This document shows, one piece after another, positions 16,445 through 28,761 of a stretch of 64,000 bases of DNA (position 1 is its first letter; the number at the start of each line of letters is the position of its first letter). The DNA lies in NCBI GenBank assembly GCA_902826455.1, contig CADEEV010000013.1, positions 1 through 64,000 on the forward strand, given 5' to 3'. Made by a program: the position numbers and the translations under genes. This DNA comes from an uncultured Acidobacteriota bacterium (GTDB taxonomy: Bacteria > Acidobacteriota > Vicinamibacteria > Fen-336). Below the pieces are notes generated by a model. It saw only the letters and a program-made list of their open reading frames with translations, did not search any database and was not told the DNA's origin.

Positions 16445-18052
16445 ATGAAGCTCGCAGCCCGGATCGTGGCCGTGCTGGCCCTGGGCGTCCCCGGCGCTTC
16501 GGGCCAGGAGCCTGCGCACGAACACCTCGGGACCGTGAGCTTCGAGACCTCGTGCCTCCCCGCGGCCCAGAAGGAATTCGACCGGGCTGTGGCTCTGCTC
16601 CACTCGTTCGAGTTCGCACCGGCGATCGAGGGCTTCGGCGCGACGAAGCGCGCGGATCCCGCCTGTGCCCCCGCGGAGTGGGGCATCGCCCTCGCCGCGT
16701 GGGGCAACCCCTTCGCAGCCGGTGCCAAGAGCCCGGCGCAGCTCGAGCGCGGACGCGAGGCGGTCGCCCGGGCGAGGGCCGTGGCGCCGAAGTCGGACCG
16801 CGAGCGCGCCTACGTCGAGGCGGTGGCCGAGCTGTACCGCGACCCCGAGACGCGCGACCAGCAGGCGCGTGTCGTGGCCTATCGCGACGCCCTGGCGACG
16901 CTCGCCGCGGCCCATCCCGAAGACATGGAGGCCCAGGTCTTCTACGCCCTCGCCCTGGCGCAGGCGGTGCCGCCCACCGACAAGACGTACGCCGACCTGC
17001 TGAAGGCGGGCGCGATCCTCGAAGCGCTCTTCGCGACGCATCCCGACCACCCCGGGCTGGCCCACTACATCATCCACAGCTACGACGTGCCGCCCCTCGC
17101 GGGGCGCGCCCTCGATGCGGCGCGGCGCTACGCGCGCATCGCGCCGTCGGCGCCCCACGCGCTCCACATGCCGTCGCACACGTTCACGCGTCTCGGCTAC
17201 TGGCAGGACTCGATCGAGACCAACATCGCGTCGGCCGCCGCCGCGCGCCGCGACGGCGCCACGGCGGAGGAGCTGCACGCGAGCGACTACCAGGTCTACG
17301 CCTACCTGCAGCTGGCCCAGGACGCGGCGGCTCGCCGCGTGCTCGAATCGCTGCCCGCGATCGCCGCGCGCTTCGACGCGAACGCCGTGGGCTCGGCCGC
17401 CCCGGGCGTCGCGGGCGTGTTCGCGATGGCGGCGATCCCGGCCCGCGTCGCCCTCGAGCGCGGGGCGTGGGCCGAGGCGGCCCGCCTCGAGCCGCATCCC
17501 AGCCGCTTTCCGCAAACCGAGGCGATCACGTACTTCGCGCGGGCCCTGGGCGCCGCACGCTCCGGAGACGCGGCCGCCGCCCGGGCCGCCGTCGCGGCGC
17601 TCGCGCCGCTGCGCGAGGGGCTCGCGGCCGCGCGCGAGAGCTACTGGGCGGGCCAGGTGGAGATCCAGTGGACCGCGGCCTCGGCCTGGCTGGCCCTGGC
17701 CGAGGGGCGCAAGGACGACGCCCTCGCCGGCATGCGCGCCGCCGCCACCCTCGAGGATGCGACCGAGAAGAACGCGATGACGCCCGGGCCGCTCGCCCCG
17801 GCCCGTGAGCTCCTTGGCGAGATGCTGCTCGAGCTTGGCCAGCCGGGTTCCGCGCTGGAGGCGTTCGCCGCGACCTTGAAGCGGGAGCCCAACCGCTTCC
17901 GGGCCCTGGCCGGCGCCTTCCGGGCGGCGACGCGCTCGGGGGATCGCGCCGCGGCCAGGGACTACGCCAGCCGCCTCGCGACGGTGTGCGCGCACGCGGA
18001 CGCCCCGGCGCGGCCCGAGCTGGCCGAAGCCCGGCGCGCCGCCAGTTTCTAG
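16445..18052 (+). CDS. Secreted TPR-repeat protein
   Basis: The 535-aa product has a Sec signal peptide (MKLAARIVAVLALGVPGASG, cleavage before QEPAH). It then has helical repeats of TPR type throughout, for example FDRAVALLHSFEFAPAIEGF, AALAQ-rich helices near 160-180 and ALEAFAATLKREPNRFRAL near the C-terminus. The conserved HALHMPSHTFTRLGYW segment near residue 235 is characteristic of a widespread but uncharacterised family of periplasmic TPR proteins. Its role is unknown; such repeats normally mediate protein-protein contacts. The gene stands alone, divergent from DUF3892. Confidence 0.85.
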   Translation: MKLAARIVAVLALGVPGASGQEPAHEHLGTVSFETSCLPAAQKEFDRAVALLHSFEFAPAIEGFGATKRADPACAPAEWGIALAAWGNPFAAGAKSPAQLERGREAVARARAVAPKSDRERAYVEAVAELYRDPETRDQQARVVAYRDALATLAAAHPEDMEAQVFYALALAQAVPPTDKTYADLLKAGAILEALFATHPDHPGLAHYIIHSYDVPPLAGRALDAARRYARIAPSAPHALHMPSHTFTRLGYWQDSIETNIASAAAARRDGATAEELHASDYQVYAYLQLAQDAAARRVLESLPAIAARFDANAVGSAAPGVAGVFAMAAIPARVALERGAWAEAARLEPHPSRFPQTEAITYFARALGAARSGDAAAARAAVAALAPLREGLAAARESYWAGQVEIQWTAASAWLALAEGRKDDALAGMRAAATLEDATEKNAMTPGPLAPARELLGEMLLELGQPGSALEAFAATLKREPNRFRALAGAFRAATRSGDRAAARDYASRLATVCAHADAPARPELAEARRAASF

Positions 18053-18098
18053 AATCCTGCCCGCGCGCGAGCCCGCGAGATTCGTCGAAACGCCAGCA

Positions 18099-18476
18099 AT
18101 GGCGCGCTTTTCCAGCCCTCGTCACCTGGCGCGCCTCGTGCAATCGGGGTCTGCGTACGCTGAGGAGGTCCTCTTGGAACGACTGCTGGACGATCCGGAC
18201 GACGCGGTGCTGACGGACGTGTCCGAGCGCATCGCGGTGCTCGTGGAGGGCCGCGGGTCCGAACAGACCGACCTGTGGCGCTGCTACGTCTCCGGCGGTG
18301 TGAACCAGGTGTTCGTGTCCCTCGCCGACGGCGAAGGCCACGAGCTGTGGTTCCAGGCGGGATCGCCCGACGCGATCCTCCAGGCCCTCGCGGTCTGGCT
18401 CTCGAACCGCGCGCACACCGAGACGCAGCCGATCCCGCGCGCGACCCTCGAGCTCTATCGCGCGCAGATGAGCTGA
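18099..18476 (+). CDS. Hypothetical protein, 125 aa
   Basis: I do not recognise the family. The protein begins with a basic segment (MARFSSPRHLARLV), then has a helix and an acidic stretch (LLERLLDDPDDAVLTD). Alternating beta-like segments follow (RIAVLVEGRG, QVFVSLADGEGHELWF), and a final helix QAILQ-like region ends in an Arg-rich tail. No signal peptide or membrane segment is present. The body (from DAVLTDVSERIAVLVEG) looks like a compact alpha/beta domain. Its codon use resembles its neighbours. It is followed by a short proline-rich frame and the iron-permease gene on the same strand. Confidence 0.6.
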   Translation: MARFSSPRHLARLVQSGSAYAEEVLLERLLDDPDDAVLTDVSERIAVLVEGRGSEQTDLWRCYVSGGVNQVFVSLADGEGHELWFQAGSPDAILQALAVWLSNRAHTETQPIPRATLELYRAQMS

Positions 18477-18485
18477 CGGCTCCTT

Positions 18486-18653
18486 GTGCCCGAACCCTCG
18501 CCGCTGCCTGTCACCGAGCCGGAGACGGACCCTGTTCCGCCTCCCGTCCCCGAGCCTCCGCCCGATCCCGCGCCGCCGCCGGTCATCGATCCCGTTCCCG
18601 AGCCTCCCCCCGAGCCGGTTCGCGAGCCGTTCCGTGAGCCGCCCCGGAGTTGA
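18486..18653 (+). CDS. Possible Pro/Glu-rich small protein (55 aa)
   Basis: From GTG 18486 the frame reads PEP and PPP units almost without interruption (for example VPEPPPDPAPPP and VPEPPPEPVREPF) and stops at 18653, 6 bp before the iron-permease gene. Nearly every second or third residue is Pro, alternating with Glu or Asp. The DNA is a degenerate short repeat, and the opposite strand is open too as Gly/Ser-rich sequence, so open frames alone prove little. The ribosome binding site is weak. It could be a small disordered protein or merely a repetitive spacer. Confidence 0.3.
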   Translation: MPEPSPLPVTEPETDPVPPPVPEPPPDPAPPPVIDPVPEPPPEPVREPFREPPRS

Positions 18654-18659
18654 GGCCCC

Positions 18660-19106
18660 ATGAAGCACCGTCCGTACGAGTGGTTCGACCGTCTCTCCGC
18701 ATCCGTGGCCCGCTTCGCCGGGAGCCGTCGCGGCTTCGCGGTGGCGCTGTGCGTGGTCGCGGTGTGGGCCGGCATCGGTCCGTTCGTCGGCTACTCGAGC
18801 GGCTGGCAGCTCGTGGTGAACACGGGCACGACGATCTGCACGTTCCTGATGGTGTTCCTACTCCAGGGCTCGCAGGATCGCGGCACGCGCGCGATCCAGC
18901 TCAAGCTCGACGAGCTGATCCTGGCCCTCCACGGCGCGAGCAACCGGCTCGTGGACGTCGAGGAGCTGTGCGAGGAGGATCTCGCGGAGCTGCAGCGCCG
19001 CTTCTCCGAGGTCGCGAAGGCGCGCCACGGCGCCGATCCGCGCGCGGCCACGTCGGTCGAAGAGCTGAAGGGCGCGAGCCGTCCTGAGGCGCGCCGCGAG
19101 GGCTAG
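18660..19106 (+). CDS. Low-affinity iron permease family protein
   Basis: The 148-aa protein matches the short bacterial form of the FET4-like iron permease family (PF04120). It has an N-terminal FDRLSASVARFAGSRRGF segment, a helix VALCVVAVWAGIGPFVGY, then WQLVVNTGTTICTFLMVFLLQ, and the conserved QDRGTRAIQLKLDELILAL cytoplasmic helix. Two transmembrane helices are visible. Despite the family name, iron transport by these short bacterial proteins is not well established. A GAGG sequence before ATG 18660 is a reasonable ribosome binding site. Confidence 0.85.
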   Translation: MKHRPYEWFDRLSASVARFAGSRRGFAVALCVVAVWAGIGPFVGYSSGWQLVVNTGTTICTFLMVFLLQGSQDRGTRAIQLKLDELILALHGASNRLVDVEELCEEDLAELQRRFSEVAKARHGADPRAATSVEELKGASRPEARREG

Positions 19107-19120
19107 CCGGATCCGGATGC

Positions 19121-19126
19121 TATAGT
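19121..19126 (+). promoter_or_regulatory. Possible -10 element for the radical SAM gene
   Basis: TATAGT at 19121-19126 is a near-consensus -10 in otherwise GC-rich intergenic DNA, about 55 nt before the GTG at 19183. No good -35 is seen at the expected distance, so the call is tentative. Confidence 0.3.
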
Positions 19127-19182
19127 TCCGCATCACCGCACACGCTCCAGGCCGGCCGACCGACGTCGCCACGAACGGCGAC

Positions 19183-21249
19183 GTGCTGCTCGTCAGCATG
19201 CCTTTCGGTCCGCTCTTCTCGCCGTCCATGGCGCTCAGCCTCCTGAAGGGCGCGCTCGCGTCCCACGGCATCGCCTCGACGGTGCGCTACTTCTCCCTCG
19301 ACTTCGCGGCGCGCATCGGCCAGGAGCTCTACAGCGATATCGGCACCGAGGGGCGACCGCCCCTGGTCATGCTGGCGGGGGAGTGGATCTTCTCCGGGGC
19401 CCTGTTCCCGGCCGAGGCTGGCGCGGCGGAGCGCTACGTCGAGGAGATCCTGGGCTCGGCCGTCGCGGCCCGCGCCTCGGCGGCGCCCGTGACGGCGGCG
19501 CGCGCGCGTCGCGTGGTGGCGGCCCGCCAGGCCGTCGCGCCCTTCCTCGACGCGTGCCTCGCGGAGATCGTGGAGCGTCGCCCCCGCGTGCTCGGCTTCA
19601 CGAGCATCTTCCAGCAGCACGTCGCCTCCCTCGCCCTCGCGAGGCGCGTCAAGGCCGTGCTGCCCGGGACGCTGATCGTGATGGGCGGGGCCAACTGCGA
19701 AGGCATCATGGGCGCCGAGACCGTGCGCCAGTTCCCGTTCGTGGACGCGGTGGTGTCGGGCGAGGGCGAGGTCGTGTTCCCCGAGCTCGTCGCGCGGGTT
19801 CTCTCGGGCCGGGACTTCGCGGGCCTCGCCGGCGTGCGCACGCCCGCGACCGCCGAGGCGGAGCTCGCGGCGCCGCGTCTCTCGAACGCCGCGAGTGTCG
19901 CCCACATGGACGATCTCCCGCGCCCCGCCTTCGAGGACTTCTTCGTCGAGTTCGAGGCGAGCCGGTGGAGCCGCGAGTGGCAGGCGAGCCTCTTCTACGA
20001 GACCTCGCGCGGCTGCTGGTGGGGCGAGCGGAACCACTGCACCTTCTGCGGCCTGAACGGCTCCAGCATGGCGTTCCGCAGCAAGTCGGCCGCGCGCGCC
20101 GTGGAGGAGCTCGAGGCCCTCGTCGCCGCCCACCCGGGCTGCGACATCCAGGTCGTCGACAACATCCTCGACATGGCGTACTTCAAGGACTTCCTCCCGA
20201 TGCTCGCCGAGCGCAAGCTGGACGTCGAGCTCTTCTACGAGACGAAGTCCAACCTCAAGAAGGAGCAGATCCGGCTGCTGCGCGACGCCGGCATCCGCCG
20301 CATCCAGCCCGGCGTCGAGTCCCTCGCGGACTCCGTGCTCACGCTGATGCGCAAGGGCGTGAGCGGCCTGCAGAACATCCAGCTCCTGAAGTGGTGCAAG
20401 GAGCTCGGGGTCGAGCCCCACTGGAACCTTCTGTGGGGCTTCCCGGGCGAGGATCCGGCCGAGTACGCGCGGCTCGCGCGGCTCGTGCCGTCCCTCACGC
20501 ACCTTCCGGCGCCGACCGGCTTCTCGGCGATCCGTCTCGATCGCTTCAGCCCGAACTTCTTCGACTCGGAAGCCCTGGGCTTCACGAACCTGCGGCCGCT
20601 GCCGGCCTACCGTCACGTCTACCCGGGCCTCGGCGAGGGCGCCCGCGCGAACCTCGCCTACTTCTTCGGCTTCGACTACAAGGAGCCGCGGGACGTCGCG
20701 GGCTACGTGGCGGATCTCGTGGTCGAGCTGCGTGCCTGGACGCGGTCCGCGCGGCGCGCCGACGCCGACCTGTTCAGCGTCGACGTCGACGGGAGGCTGT
20801 TCGTGTGGGATCTCAGGAGCGAAGGCTCGGACGCGGTGCGCGTCCTCGACGGCCTCGACCGGCGCCTGCTGCTGGCCTGCGACGCCGCGACGGAGCTGCG
20901 CCGGCTCTCGGACGGCGACGCGCGGGAGGTCGTGACGGCGCGCCTCGGGTCTCTCGTCGCACGCGGCCTCATGGTGACCGAGGGCGGGCGCTACCTCACG
21001 CTGGCCCTGCCTTTGGGCGAGTACGTCCCGTCGCCGCCCGTCGTGAAGCGCTTCGAGGCCCTGGTGCGTCGTCTCGGCGCCCGGGTCGGGAGCGCGCGCC
21101 GGCGCGCCGCCACGACCCTCGTCCCTTCCGATTTCCGTCTCGATGTTGACGGCGCCCTCGTGGTCCGGGGCGAGCGCCGCATCGGGTTCGACGCAACGCT
21201 TCCTTCCGAAGACCGTATCCAACGCCGCATTCCACTGGAGGTGCATTGA
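19183..21249 (+). CDS. RiPP maturation radical SAM enzyme (B12-binding, C-methyltransferase type)
   Basis: The 688-aa enzyme starts at GTG 19183; the frame is open only back to 19126 and has no ATG there. The N-terminal third is a cobalamin-binding-type Rossmann domain (LLVSMPFGPLFSPSMALSLL, VLGFTSIFQQHVASLALA, IVMGGANCEG, VVSGEGEVVFPEL). The radical SAM core follows with the Cx7CxxC cluster in SRGCWWGERNHCTFCGLNG (about residues 278-296). The segments IRRIQPGVESLADSVL and HWNLLWGFPGEDP are typical of the rSAM_ocin_1 (TIGR03975) group, whose members modify ribosomal peptides and are annotated as C-methyltransferases. The stop codon overlaps the ATG of a 34-aa peptide gene, the likely substrate or partner. 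Confidence 0.88.
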   Translation: MLLVSMPFGPLFSPSMALSLLKGALASHGIASTVRYFSLDFAARIGQELYSDIGTEGRPPLVMLAGEWIFSGALFPAEAGAAERYVEEILGSAVAARASAAPVTAARARRVVAARQAVAPFLDACLAEIVERRPRVLGFTSIFQQHVASLALARRVKAVLPGTLIVMGGANCEGIMGAETVRQFPFVDAVVSGEGEVVFPELVARVLSGRDFAGLAGVRTPATAEAELAAPRLSNAASVAHMDDLPRPAFEDFFVEFEASRWSREWQASLFYETSRGCWWGERNHCTFCGLNGSSMAFRSKSAARAVEELEALVAAHPGCDIQVVDNILDMAYFKDFLPMLAERKLDVELFYETKSNLKKEQIRLLRDAGIRRIQPGVESLADSVLTLMRKGVSGLQNIQLLKWCKELGVEPHWNLLWGFPGEDPAEYARLARLVPSLTHLPAPTGFSAIRLDRFSPNFFDSEALGFTNLRPLPAYRHVYPGLGEGARANLAYFFGFDYKEPRDVAGYVADLVVELRAWTRSARRADADLFSVDVDGRLFVWDLRSEGSDAVRVLDGLDRRLLLACDAATELRRLSDGDAREVVTARLGSLVARGLMVTEGGRYLTLALPLGEYVPSPPVVKRFEALVRRLGARVGSARRRAATTLVPSDFRLDVDGALVVRGERRIGFDATLPSEDRIQRRIPLEVH

Positions 21250-21353
21250 TGGCTGCAAAGAAGAAGGCCGCCAAGAAGAAGGCCGCGCCGAAGGCTCCCG
21301 CGAAGAAGAAGGCTCCGAAGAAGAAGAAGAAGCCCGTCGCGATCATGAGCTGA
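21249..21353 (+). CDS. Lys/Ala/Pro-rich 34-aa peptide coupled to the radical SAM gene
   Basis: The ATG (21249-21251) overlaps the TGA of the maturase (ATGA), so translation is coupled. The peptide has four Lys runs separated by Ala and Pro (MAAKKKAAKKKAAPKAPAKK at the start) and ends in KKPVAIMS. There is no Cys, Gly-Gly site, Nif11-like or nitrile hydratase-like leader. It could be a RiPP precursor whose Lys-rich part acts as leader and whose PVAIMS tail is the core, or an unrelated basic peptide. The position between the enzyme and a strong hairpin makes it part of the transcription unit. Function is inferred only from context. Confidence 0.6.
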   Translation: MAAKKKAAKKKAAPKAPAKKKAPKKKKKPVAIMS

Positions 21354-21362
21354 CGGCGTCCG

Positions 21363-21392
21363 GGCCGGGGTGGGCGAAGGCCCATCCCGGCC
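21363..21392. terminator. Strong hairpin between convergent genes
   Basis: A 13-bp stem (21363-21375 with 21380-21392, one G-T wobble) closes a GAAG loop. It lies between the peptide stop at 21353 and the convergent kinase stop at 21396. No T-tract follows on either side, so termination would be of the GC-hairpin type and could work in both directions. Confidence 0.6.
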
Positions 21393-21395
21393 GTG

Positions 21396-23969
<2,574 letters not shown>

Positions 23970-23988
23970 CAGGCGCTTCGAAACCGGC

Positions 23989-24201
23989 CTACTGGGCGCG
24001 CGGCTCGCGCCGGTCGAAGATCAGGCCCGGGCCGTCGAAGGTCATCTCGAAGCCGCAGGAGCAGCGCACGCGCAGCTCCGAGTCCGGCTCGGTGGGCCGC
24101 GAGACGACGCCCGCGAGGCGCGCCTGGCACACGGGGCAGCGCGGATGGATCGCGTGGTCGCGTCCGCGGGGAACCGGGTAGGCGAGGGCGCGCTCGGTCA
24201 T
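23989..24201 (-). CDS. Small zinc-ribbon protein (70 aa)
   Basis: The protein has a CPVC knuckle near residue 22 and a second CSC pair near residue 47, followed by the ending FDGPGLIFDRR. The spacing fits a small rubredoxin-like or zinc-ribbon fold. A clear paralogue is encoded at 37668-37931: both share CPxC, GVV(S/T)R, a C-x(1,2)-C pair and FxGPGLxxDRR. No function is known. Its ATG at 24201 lies 38 bp from the start of the divergent membrane protein, so the two probably share a regulatory region. Confidence 0.65.
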   Translation of the reverse strand: MTERALAYPVPRGRDHAIHPRCPVCQARLAGVVSRPTEPDSELRVRCSCGFEMTFDGPGLIFDRREPRAQ

Positions 24202-24226
24202 GCAGGTGCCGCGATTCTACTCGGGA

Positions 24227-24232
24227 TACCAT
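24227..24232 (+). promoter_or_regulatory. -10-like element just upstream of GT-C-like gene
   Basis: TACCAT lies 6 nt before GTG 24239, with no ribosome binding site. It supports GTG 24239 rather than the upstream ATG 24200 as the start, since the latter would place the element inside the gene. Confidence 0.35.
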
Positions 24233-24238
24233 CCCGCC

Positions 24239-25441
24239 GTGCCCAGGATCCCCGTGTGGACCGTCGCCCTCCTCGTGCTGGCGACGAGCCTCTCCCTCGC
24301 GATCGCCCTGGGCACACGGCGCTTCGTCCACCCGGACGAGCGGCTGCACGTCGAGGCCTTCCGCTACTACGCGGCCCACGCCTGGCCGCCCGACATGAAC
24401 TCCGACGCCCTGGTGTACGACGCGTACGGAACGAGCAAGGTCTACGCGCGCGAGAGCGTCTACACGCTGTTCGGCTGGCTCGGCCGCGGGCCGGGCGTCC
24501 GGCCCTACCGCCTGCTCAACGTCGCGCTGCTGCCGCTGACCCTCGCCGCGCTGCTGTGGCGTCCCTCGCGCCTCGCGCCGACCGGCGCGCTCGCCCTCGT
24601 CCTCGCGTGCGTGCCTCAGGTGCTGTACGTGTTCTCCTACGCCAACACCGACGCCTGGAGCGTGTGCGTGAGCGTCGCGCTCTTCGCCTTCGCGCTCCGC
24701 CTGGCCGAGTCCGAGGCGTCGTGGTCGACGGGGGAGTGTGCCGTCCTGGGACTGCTGGCGGGGCTGGTGCTCGCCACCAAGGACAACTTCCTCTTCGCCC
24801 TGGTGCTGCCGTTGGTGCTGCTCGTGCCGCGGGCCCGCGCCCACGCGAGCCCGCGCCGGCTCGTGCTGGTCCTCGCGCTGGCGGCGCTCCTGCCGGCGCC
24901 TTACAAGGTGATCTACCCGCTGACGCAACCCGACTACGCCGGAGCGAGCTGGCGTCAGTCCGAGCAACGCGCCGCGCCCGGCTTCAAGCCCGGCGACGCG
25001 ACTCCGCCGGTCGACGTGCTCCGCGGGTTCGTCCTGCGCACGGCCCAGAGCTCCTGGGGCGTCTACGGTCACATGAACGTGTTCCATGTGCCGGCCGTCT
25101 ACCTGGGTGTCGCCGCCCTCGCGGCCCTGAACCTCGGCCTGACCCTGCGGACGGCGCGTCGCCGCTGGAGGGAGCTGCCCGAGGAGCTGCGCCGCCTGCT
25201 CGTGGCGGCACCGTGCGTGATCCTCGCGAACGCCGCGCTCTCGCTGCGCTGGTCGCTCGAGGTCTTCTATCAGCCGCAGGGGCGCTACCTGTTCCCGTCG
25301 CTCCTGCCGGCGGCTCTCCTGCTCGCGGGCACCGTGCGCCACGAGGGCGCCGAGCGCGCCGTGCGCGTGGCGAGCGCGGTCCTCGCCCTCGGCCTGTGCG
25401 CCTGGAGTCTCCTGACCCTCGCCTTGCCGCGTCTCGCATGA
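24239..25441 (+). CDS. Polytopic membrane protein, DUF2142/GT-C-like glycosyltransferase
   Basis: This protein of about 400 aa has around ten transmembrane helices. After the first helix comes FVHPDERLHVEAF, whose Asp-Glu pair in the first periplasmic loop is the usual catalytic feature of GT-C glycosyltransferases. The C-terminal YQPQGRYLFPSLLPAALLLAG segment is typical of the DUF2142 group. It probably uses a polyprenyl-phosphate sugar to glycosylate a lipid or surface polymer at the outer face of the inner membrane. I prefer GTG 24239 because of the TACCAT element just before it; ATG 24200 is the alternative. Its stop overlaps the ATG of the P450 gene (ATGA). Confidence 0.7.
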   Translation: MPRIPVWTVALLVLATSLSLAIALGTRRFVHPDERLHVEAFRYYAAHAWPPDMNSDALVYDAYGTSKVYARESVYTLFGWLGRGPGVRPYRLLNVALLPLTLAALLWRPSRLAPTGALALVLACVPQVLYVFSYANTDAWSVCVSVALFAFALRLAESEASWSTGECAVLGLLAGLVLATKDNFLFALVLPLVLLVPRARAHASPRRLVLVLALAALLPAPYKVIYPLTQPDYAGASWRQSEQRAAPGFKPGDATPPVDVLRGFVLRTAQSSWGVYGHMNVFHVPAVYLGVAALAALNLGLTLRTARRRWRELPEELRRLLVAAPCVILANAALSLRWSLEVFYQPQGRYLFPSLLPAALLLAGTVRHEGAERAVRVASAVLALGLCAWSLLTLALPRLA

Positions 25442-26904
25442 GCGCCCTCGACCTCGGGCTCGAAGGCCTTTTCGAGGGCGTCGTCATCCTCTGGCTGCCG
25501 GTGCGCTTCCTCGTGACGCTGGGTACGCAGGGCCTGCGGCGCAAGCTGATGGTCTTCCCGCGCATCGCCCTGGCGATCGCCGGTGCGGCGGCCGGCGGCG
25601 CCGGCGTCATCGTCGTGGCCGCGCTCTACGCGCCGCTCTGGCGCGCTCTCGCCGTCGTCTCGGCGCTCGCGCTCCTGGCCGAGGGTTGGCGGGCGCGAGC
25701 CGCGTTCGGCAAGGGCCGCGGCCTCCCACCCGGGTCGCTCGCCTTGGCACCGCTCGCGCCCTGGACCGATCCGGAGTTCTACCGGGACCAGGCGCTCCGC
25801 CACGGCGCGATCTTCAAGATGAGCCACCTCGTGAGCCCGCAGGCCTGCATCGTGGACCTCGAGAAGGGCCGCGAGTTCCTGCGCCGCCACGACGCCGCCC
25901 TCGCGGTGCCGCCGCTGCCCCTCGACCGCTTCGTGCCCGAGGGCTTCGTGCGCTACATGAGGCCGGAGCCCCACAAGGCGCGCAGCGCCAGCCTGCGGAC
26001 CGCCTTCTCGCGCGACGTCGTGGTGGCCGGCGAGCCCATCGTGCGCCGGCTCCTGCGGGAGGCGTTGTCCGAGCTCGCGGCCGATCCTTCGCGGGCGCCG
26101 CGGGCGTGCCTCGCTCCGCGCGTCCTGCAGGCTTCCACGCACTTGTTCTTCGGTTTCGAGCCGGGCTCGCCGGAGAGCGACCGGTTCGAGCGCCTGGTCG
26201 CGCGCCTCGAGCCGAAGCGCGCCTTCTGGATGCCCCCGTTCCGCACGCGACGCACCGTCGCTTCTGCCCTCGAGCAGCTCGCGGCGCAGCCCCGCGGCGG
26301 CTTCCTCGCGGCACTCGCGGCGGTCGACGAGGACGCCGCACGGGACCCCGCCGTGCTCGTCAACATGCTCTACATCCTCAACATGGCCGCGTGGGCCGAC
26401 GTCACGGGTCTCCTGACGTGGCTGACGAAGTGGCTGGCCGAGTACCCGGAGTGGCTGGAGCGCCTGCGCGACTCGCCCGAGCCGGACGCCCTCGCCGAAG
26501 CCATCGTGCGCGAGACCCTGCGTCTCTCCCAGAGCGAGTACCTGGTGCGTCAGACCCGCGACGCGGTGGAGTTCGAGGGCCTCCGGGTCCCGAAGGGCTG
26601 GCTCGTGCGCGTGTGCATCCGCGACATCCACCGCCGCTCGGAGATCTTCCCGGAGCCCGAGGCCTTTCGCCCCCAGCGCTTCGAGTCGCCGCCCGGTCCC
26701 GGGGCGTACGCGGCGTTCGGCGCGTCGCGGATCGCGTGTTCCGGAGAGTTCATGGCGATGCTCTACGGTCGAGCGCTGGTCCTCGAGCTCGCGCGTGGCT
26801 ACGACATCGCGAAGGCCGGCGACGGACCCGTCGAGCTCGGGCCGTTCCACTGGCAGCCGAGCCAGCGCTTCCGCGTGCGCCTGGCGCCGCGCACCCCGGC
26901 CTGA
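25438..26904 (+). CDS. Cytochrome P450 with N-terminal membrane segment
   Basis: The 488-aa protein starts at ATG 25438, overlapping the previous stop. Residues about 35-75 contain two hydrophobic helices before the P450 domain. The ETLR (ExxR) of the K helix is at about residue 359, followed by the EIFPEPEAFRPQRF region. The heme-ligand Cys is at about residue 434 in FGASRIACSG. That loop departs from the family consensus FxxGx(R/H)xCxG, with Ser for the conserved Gly and Ile for the Arg/His. Overall it resembles the CYP7/CYP8-like group. Substrate is unknown. Coupling to the membrane glycosyltransferase-like gene suggests both act on one lipid or secondary product. Confidence 0.85.
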   Translation: MSALDLGLEGLFEGVVILWLPVRFLVTLGTQGLRRKLMVFPRIALAIAGAAAGGAGVIVVAALYAPLWRALAVVSALALLAEGWRARAAFGKGRGLPPGSLALAPLAPWTDPEFYRDQALRHGAIFKMSHLVSPQACIVDLEKGREFLRRHDAALAVPPLPLDRFVPEGFVRYMRPEPHKARSASLRTAFSRDVVVAGEPIVRRLLREALSELAADPSRAPRACLAPRVLQASTHLFFGFEPGSPESDRFERLVARLEPKRAFWMPPFRTRRTVASALEQLAAQPRGGFLAALAAVDEDAARDPAVLVNMLYILNMAAWADVTGLLTWLTKWLAEYPEWLERLRDSPEPDALAEAIVRETLRLSQSEYLVRQTRDAVEFEGLRVPKGWLVRVCIRDIHRRSEIFPEPEAFRPQRFESPPGPGAYAAFGASRIACSGEFMAMLYGRALVLELARGYDIAKAGDGPVELGPFHWQPSQRFRVRLAPRTPA

Positions 26905-26905
26905 G

Positions 26906-28720
<1,815 letters not shown>

Positions 28721-28728
28721 CCGACCAC

Positions 28729-28734
28729 TATAAT
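28729..28734 (+). promoter_or_regulatory. TATAAT -10 element for the EthD gene
   Basis: A perfect TATAAT lies 27 nt before GTG 28762, in the short gap after the divergent ABC exporter start. No good -35 is seen at 16-18 bp. Unlike the leaderless cases, there is room here for the GGAGGAGAG ribosome binding site. Confidence 0.4.
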
Positions 28735-28761
28735 CCGCGGACCATTGGAGGAGAGTCCCTG

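Noticed and set aside
18455-18775. Minus-strand Gly/Ser-rich frame of 106 codons
   Set aside because: It is the complement of the Pro/Glu repeat plus the start of the iron-permease gene, and has no ribosome binding site or homologous pattern.
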